A stretch of 10,871 nt of DNA. It comes from Ichthyophonus hoferi. Taxonomy: Eukaryota; Opisthokonta; Ichthyosporea; Ichthyophonida; Ichthyophonidae. The stretch spans positions 2,892 to 13,762 of the forward strand of contig NAOQ01000645.1 of assembly GCA_002751075.1 (NCBI GenBank). The letters are read 5' to 3'. Shown piece after piece: positions 7,094 to 10,871 of the stretch; the first letter of the stretch is position 1, and each line of letters opens with the position of its first letter. Both the position numbers and the translations under genes were made by a program. A model generated the notes under the pieces. It ran no database searches, had not been told where the DNA came from, and worked only from the letters and a program-made list of their open reading frames with translations.

Positions 7094-8021
7094 CCAGCGG
7101 CACAAAGAGACTGATCCTTGGTACGGGACTTTATTGTGATAACCCATATATCAGAAAGGATCCAGATAAGTCTACGTGTGTTGGTTATATAGTTGTTGGC
7201 CCAAGTCAATACCAGTTGACCTTGTGATGAACACTAGAGATATGTATATCCTCGTTTAGGGGTTCTACCAAACTGTATTGTTAGCAACATATTTTTCACT
7301 TATTATTTTAAAGAATTATTCTGTTACTACGTATCTTGTTTGTATCATGCACCGTTAGGTATGCCTAAAAACTAAATTGGCAACACTATCTATTAACCAC
7401 GGTGAAATCCCGAGCTAGACTTCATTTAGCACACTAGTCTTAATTAAATATAATTAGTTACGCCATGTACTTAAATAATTGTCATTAATTAGTTTCTAAC
7501 TCATTTAAAACAATTGAGATCTCATTATAAACACTATTGATTAGTTGGAGGTACAATGTAAAGCAAACAGTTAACAATGTATTTTCGTACAAGGTATCAT
7601 CAAATATTTAGCCCAATACTTGTAGGAGCTGAAATACTTCAACAATATCTTGTGTTCAGTTCTTTGCATCGTAACAAATCTAATGTCAGGATAATCTGAA
7701 AGGCTATCATATTATATTCCCTTTTCCCCTCTTCTTATTCTTGTGGGGATTTCCGAAATAGACAATAATAAGCATATTTTTCTAATAATTTACTAGCATA
7801 TATAATCCACATGTCTTCTAGCTTCCTTTATCCCCTGATTGGTTAATCTGTTCAACACTAGCCATTATAACAGGAATAATTAATTAGGTTAAGATAGTTG
7901 TGTAATAGTAATATTCTGACATTAATTGGTTTACTTAAATTGCAACACTATAAGATATATGTATTTGTACTGGGAGTAATAGAAATTAGTGAATGTAGTC
8001 AAATACCTAAAAATGCACTAC
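7094..8021. other. AT-rich spacer, no supported gene
   Basis: The first 130 bases (to about 7225) have higher GC, like the preceding remnant, and probably belong to its eroded upstream part. A plus-strand open stretch there contains GYIVVGPSQYQL but has no start and no clear homology. From 7230 to 8021 the sequence is ordinary AT-rich DNA with nothing recognised. Confidence 0.45.
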
Positions 8022-8235
8022 ACCTTTTTATCTTCAAAATAGAAATATTAAACTTCAATATGTAAATCAACAAAATATTCAATAAAAGCCAAAAACAAAG
8101 ATAAGATAAAGTTTTAATTTTGAAGAGATAAAACTAAGCTAACAATTAATATAAATTAAAATTAATCACAACACTAAACTTGTGTTATGCTGTACAAAAG
8201 CCCGTTTAAAATTCCCATTTTGAAGATAAAAAGGT
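8022..8235. mobile_element. Foldback/MITE-like element with 19-bp perfect terminal inverted repeats
   Basis: The left end ACCTTTTTATCTTCAAAAT (8022-8040) is the exact reverse complement of 8217-8235. Pairing continues inward for 13 more bases with three mismatches (8041-8053 against 8204-8216). A near copy of the same motif with two extra bases, ATTTTGAAGAGATAAAA, lies inside at 8117-8133. The 214-bp element is very AT-rich and has no coding capacity, as expected of a non-autonomous DNA element (MITE). No target-site duplication is visible at the edges, so the exact borders or superfamily cannot be given. Confidence 0.6.
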
Positions 8236-8693
8236 TTAATTAGTCTTCTAGTGAAGTACTTGGATTATCAACTTGAACTTCTTTAGCAACTGTACACATA
8301 ATATAAAGAAAAGAAAAAAAATAAAGGACATAAATTGAGCAGTAAATATTGACAACTTAGAACAACAATTTTTACTGGTTGTTTTTGTTTCTTTTATACA
8401 CGTCCGACCGTTATTTAACGCGGGTTTCAATTTTGGTTAACACCGTTGCTGTATTCAGTAACCTTAATGAGTCCAATCATAAATATTTTTATTGGCCAAT
8501 AAGAACAGTTCTTGAAGGATCACAGGGACCCACTATGATTCATGTACTATCATGTCCTTACGTGAATGGCTCATTATCTAATTCATTATGTAAGTGCTTG
8601 CACATTATGCATCGACAAATGAATTTAAACTATGTGTTCACATGGAGTCGACAGTCTTGTAACATTAAGGAATAAGCCATGACAAAATAAGCA
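8236..8693. other. AT-rich spacer, no supported gene
   Basis: A plus-strand frame without an ATG at its head (8379-8675, 98 codons) and a minus-strand frame (8248-8430) cross this region. Neither has a domain, biased composition or gene signals. They are about the length expected by chance over the whole window. Confidence 0.5.
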
Positions 8694-9047
8694 TTAGACG
8701 CTTTGGCTCCAGCAAAATTTAACGTCAGAAGTCTCCTCGTCAATTTCTGATAACACTTCAGAATCCGTCGACGTCACTGATTCCGAATCAGTAGAGGTCA
8801 AGTCCTGAAGGCTTGAGCTTGACGAGAATAGCATGGAATGAGGAGAGAGGTTGGGTATATAGGTGGTATGCCTGGTTGGGAGTTCCTTTTAAAATATAAT
8901 TCCGTTTGAATTACCGAAATCCGAAGAAAGAACAACTTTAGTTTTCTTTCCAAATCTAGCGGACCGAAGGATGGTTTTGGGAGTAAGGGTTAGAGCGCAC
9001 TTAGTATTCTTTTTCTTTTCCGATTCCTTACGTGACAAAATATATAT
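8694..9047 (-). pseudogene. Remnant C1 of the same unidentified gene family as 6817-7090
   Basis: A minus-strand stretch reading as the C-terminal part of a protein, interrupted (about one break in view). The first part is basic and Lys-rich, with SRKESEKKKNTK, then TPKTILRSARFGKKTKVVLSS. The last part is Ser/Thr/Asp/Glu-rich, with LFSSSSSLQDLTSTDSE, then ESVTSTDSEVLSEIDEE, ending WSQSV. Order, motifs and trailer (TTATTTTGT after the stop) match remnant C2. GC is clearly above the flanks. The Lys-rich part looks like a nuclear-localisation or DNA-binding region, and the tail resembles CK2-type acidic Ser clusters. No known domain is recognised. Further open stretches upstream on the same strand (9147-9359 and 9548-9769) may be earlier parts of the same old gene. 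Confidence 0.5.
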
Positions 9048-9146
9048 TTATATATTAAACTATAAAAGATTAATTCATAATTTACTGTCACAATTTTCCG
9101 GTCCTTGATAACGCACTGACTTGGCGTTGTATAGTTTTCCGCCGAT

Positions 9147-9359
9147 CTACTGAACTGTCAGTATAATTAATATAGTTCTAATAAAGATAGTTAACCGTTG
9201 ACCAGTGAAATTCATGTCTATTTCCTTATTGTAAGGGGACTTTTTATAGGCCGTACCAGTTACGTTACCATTTCTACATGGACTTACTCTCCATGCCCTA
9301 ATAGTTATGTATAATATAGTATAAATACAATACCTTCTACCATAAAAAATACAAAAGAT
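9147..9359 (-). other. Open stretch of 70 codons upstream of remnant C1, unassigned
   Basis: Open on the minus strand between stops, in the same frame as remnant C1. It contains RAWRVSPCRNGNVTGTAYKK and MNFTGQRLTIF. There is no ATG at its head. GAGAGTAAGT near 9281-9290 would be a good splice donor. It may be an eroded exon of the C1 gene, but I see no homology, and a chance frame is possible. Confidence 0.25.
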
Positions 9360-9547
9360 CTATGGTGAGAACCGTAGGCAGAACCGCAAACCAATCGGTA
9401 TGCTAATATCAAGATAAGATATCTATTTATAAGTATTGCACCACTAATAAAGTAAGTCTAGAAAACACAACTAATCAAATAAAGCAAAACAGTACGAGGT
9501 CAGAGACTCAGACTTACACACGCAAAAAAAAAATTTCAATCTAATTA

Positions 9548-9769
9548 CTAAAATAATGTGACAACCGAATGACATGATGCTAAATAAATTTTACGTAGTT
9601 TCGGTTTTTCAAGAATTGCATACAAACTCCTTTTCCTTTTCGGCCTAATAAGTAATGAGATACTTTCTCGTAATAAAAAAAAAAGAAAAGGCAACCATTT
9701 CAATTCATTTATATACATTGTATATTTCCAAGAGTTTCTTTTAAAATTTTGAGACCAACTCCTGCCCTT
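9548..9769 (-). other. Open stretch of 73 codons (56 from ATG) with basic motif, unassigned
   Basis: Open on the minus strand from 9769. The ATG at 9718 gives a 56-residue product with a hydrophobic run (LPFLFFLL), then IRPKRKRSLYAILEKPKLRK and a tail ending VVTLF. RPKRKR would suit a nuclear signal. The Phe/Leu run is encoded by a T-rich tract that could equally be an intron pyrimidine tract, followed by CTTATTAG as acceptor just before the basic part. It lies on the same strand as C1 and may belong to the same decayed gene. Confidence 0.25.
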
Positions 9770-9932
9770 TTAAAAAAAATTATCTCGCTACAAATCTTCA
9801 GCTATACTGTCATTAGCTTATTATGATAATAAATGGCATTATATCATCGAGACAGGATCAGATAATTCTAGTGGCCCCCATTGGTCTTCGGTGAATTGTA
9901 TTAGTCAAAAAGTTTCCTAACAATCAGACCCA

Positions 9933-9995
9933 TTAACGTTGATTAACACAGCTATGATTGACACGCGCGATAAGCGGATGTAGTGGAAAGAACGG
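9933..9995 (-). pseudogene. Possible SET-domain methyltransferase fragment (NHSC motif)
   Basis: The minus strand reads PLHPLIARVNHSCVNQR and then stops. SMYD-type and other fungal SET proteins have the cofactor-binding sequence (L/V)YPxxSRxNHSCxPN at this place. The match covers the P-L-I-A-R-x-N-H-S-C core (NHSC at 9959-9948), but the following P-N is not kept and the frame ends within three residues. No other part of a SET domain (such as GEE-L-x-x-x-Y) was found downstream. This suggests a short relic. It rests on about 12 residues, so chance is possible. Confidence 0.3.
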
Positions 9996-10027
9996 AAAAA
10001 AAGGAAACAACTAACAATAAACACGGT

Positions 10028-10043
10028 TATATATATATATATA
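10028..10043. repeat. (AT)n microsatellite
   Basis: A short uninterrupted run of about eight AT units. Confidence 0.85.
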
Positions 10044-10132
10044 AGATTAGCAGAAACACAACAACATTGAACAGTACTTACGCATACCAAAGGATCAATT
10101 CCCTCTAAATTAGAATAGTGGCTAAATTATGA

Positions 10133-10410
10133 CAGGCAGTAGTTAACCAGGGAGCCGGTATGCGCGCCTTCTATAGAATCTACACCACTTTAACCGAGTC
10201 GTGCAGACAGATTAGATCAGTCAGCTATTGCTATCCGCTGGCTATAAACCTATATATATGCTATAGTTTCTTACTTGCTGCTGTAGTCAGGTAACGCTAT
10301 CTATTTTTTGGCTACTGGAACGGCAACCTCACCGCTATAACGACATGTGCAGTATAGCTCGTCTGAATGCCTTTTCAATACTTGAAAAAGTGGTATCATT
10401 GTTTTGTTTT
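10133..10410 (+). other. GC-richer island with two overlapping coding-like frames, unassigned
   Basis: GC here is well above the flanks. One plus-strand frame is open over 10133-10291; from its ATG at 10160 it encodes 44 residues, starting MRAFYRIYTTLTESC with a hydrophobic end. It finishes at CAGGTAACG, which would be a good donor (CAG|GTAACG). A second plus-strand frame is open over 10267-10410 and contains WLLERQPHRYNDMCSIARL. Neither is recognised. A spliced gene, an eroded gene or chance are all possible. An acceptor-like GTTAGCTCAG at 10616-10625 lies just before the frame of repeat copy B. Confidence 0.25.
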
Positions 10411-10661
10411 TAAGACATATTTAATGAACTCATTGTTTAAGCATCATAAAAACTATAAAAAAAGGAATATTGGTTTTTTAATTTGACTCTTGAAATTAAA
10501 ACCAGTTTAAAAAGGTAATTTAATTGTCGATATTCCAATGGCCAGGGCTTTGAAAAAAACAGTCAGATCAGAAACAAATACGTGAATAAATATCATTTTT
10601 ATTGCCTATAACTGTTAGCTCAGCACGGATACTCTTAACAATTTTCACTGGGATGAAGATA

Positions 10662-10871
10662 CATTATTCAGGGTAGAAACCGACCATTGCAAGAAGAGAA
10701 TTTAAAATAAAAACTACATGACCTTTATTCAGTATTACTATCAAATCAAGAGTCCCCCAATCTGTCTCAAGCAGAAGGTTTTTATATTTTGTAACTACAG
10801 TACTGTATCTATAGAATATATCAGAATCCAGCAGTAACTAATTGGATAACTACAGCTATATTTACTCTGCC
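10662..10871 (-). repeat. Dispersed repeat, copy B (inverted partner of 1377-1579)
   Basis: The reverse complement aligns without large gaps to copy A and is cut by the window edge, so the unit continues to the right. On the plus strand it holds a short frame reading FHWDEDTLFRVETDHCKKRI, ending at a TAA (10703-10705) that aligns exactly with the stop in copy A. Copy A has FRVVTDYCKQRI there. Compared with copy A, most C and G differences have become T and A, so this copy seems the more eroded. The two frames point outward, away from the intervening 9 kb. Confidence 0.7.

Noticed and set aside
8248-8430. 60-codon minus-strand frame
   Set aside because: AT-driven Phe/Leu/Lys run with no supporting signals.
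8379-8675. 98-codon plus-strand frame
   Set aside because: No ATG at its head, no domain and no composition bias; a frame of this length is expected by chance somewhere in the window.
10130-10220. Possible tRNA in a GC-rich patch
   Set aside because: No GGTTCRANNCC B box and no cloverleaf with an acceptor stem on either strand.
1377-10871. The inverted repeat pair as ends of one 9.5-kb mobile element
   Set aside because: The copies are too diverged from each other for the ends of one recent element, the unit continues past the right edge, and no element genes were recognised in between.

Overview
The window is about 70% A+T and looks like nuclear DNA of a filamentous fungus, most likely an early-diverging one of the Mucoromycota (Mucorales-like). 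The grounds are a fungal acetate-transporter-family gene without introns, consensus short-intron splice signals (TTCTAG acceptor, GTAAGTATGT donor), CCAAT/TATA promoters with AATAAA ends, and many simple repeats. The exact group is an inference.

Only two genes look intact. One is a 236-residue GPR1/FUN34/YaaH (acetate/succinate channel) protein at 4078-4788 (+), with a TATA box upstream and two AATAAA signals downstream. The other is a 64-residue protein at 1934-2128 (-). It has a CCAAT box, a TATA box, a good start context and an AATAAA signal, and it carries an internal repeat of TLEQRH whose two copies differ only at synonymous sites. I do not recognise its family.

Most of the rest is an AT-rich matrix holding islands of higher GC that read like eroded coding sequence. 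At 106-370 (+) is a relic exon of a Prp43/DHX15-type DEAH helicase, set between two introns filled with pentanucleotide satellites. At 6817-7090 and 8694-9047 (both -) are two related remnants of one unidentified gene family with a basic, lysine-rich part followed by a Ser/Asp/Glu-rich tail. At 9933-9995 (-) is a short stretch resembling the NHSC motif of SET-domain methyltransferases. At 10133-10410 (+) are coding-like frames that I cannot assign.

A diverged repeat of about 200 bp occurs twice in opposite orientation, at 1377-1579 and at 10662-10871. The second copy runs off the window edge. A foldback element with 19-bp perfect terminal inverted repeats lies at 8022-8235. Other repeats are (ATATT)n, (TAGTA)n, (ATT)n and several (AT)n runs.

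I see no rRNA, tRNA, CRISPR array or complete multi-gene system. The pattern fits a gene-poor, repeat-eroded segment with one transporter gene and one candidate novel small-protein gene. All alignments were made by eye.
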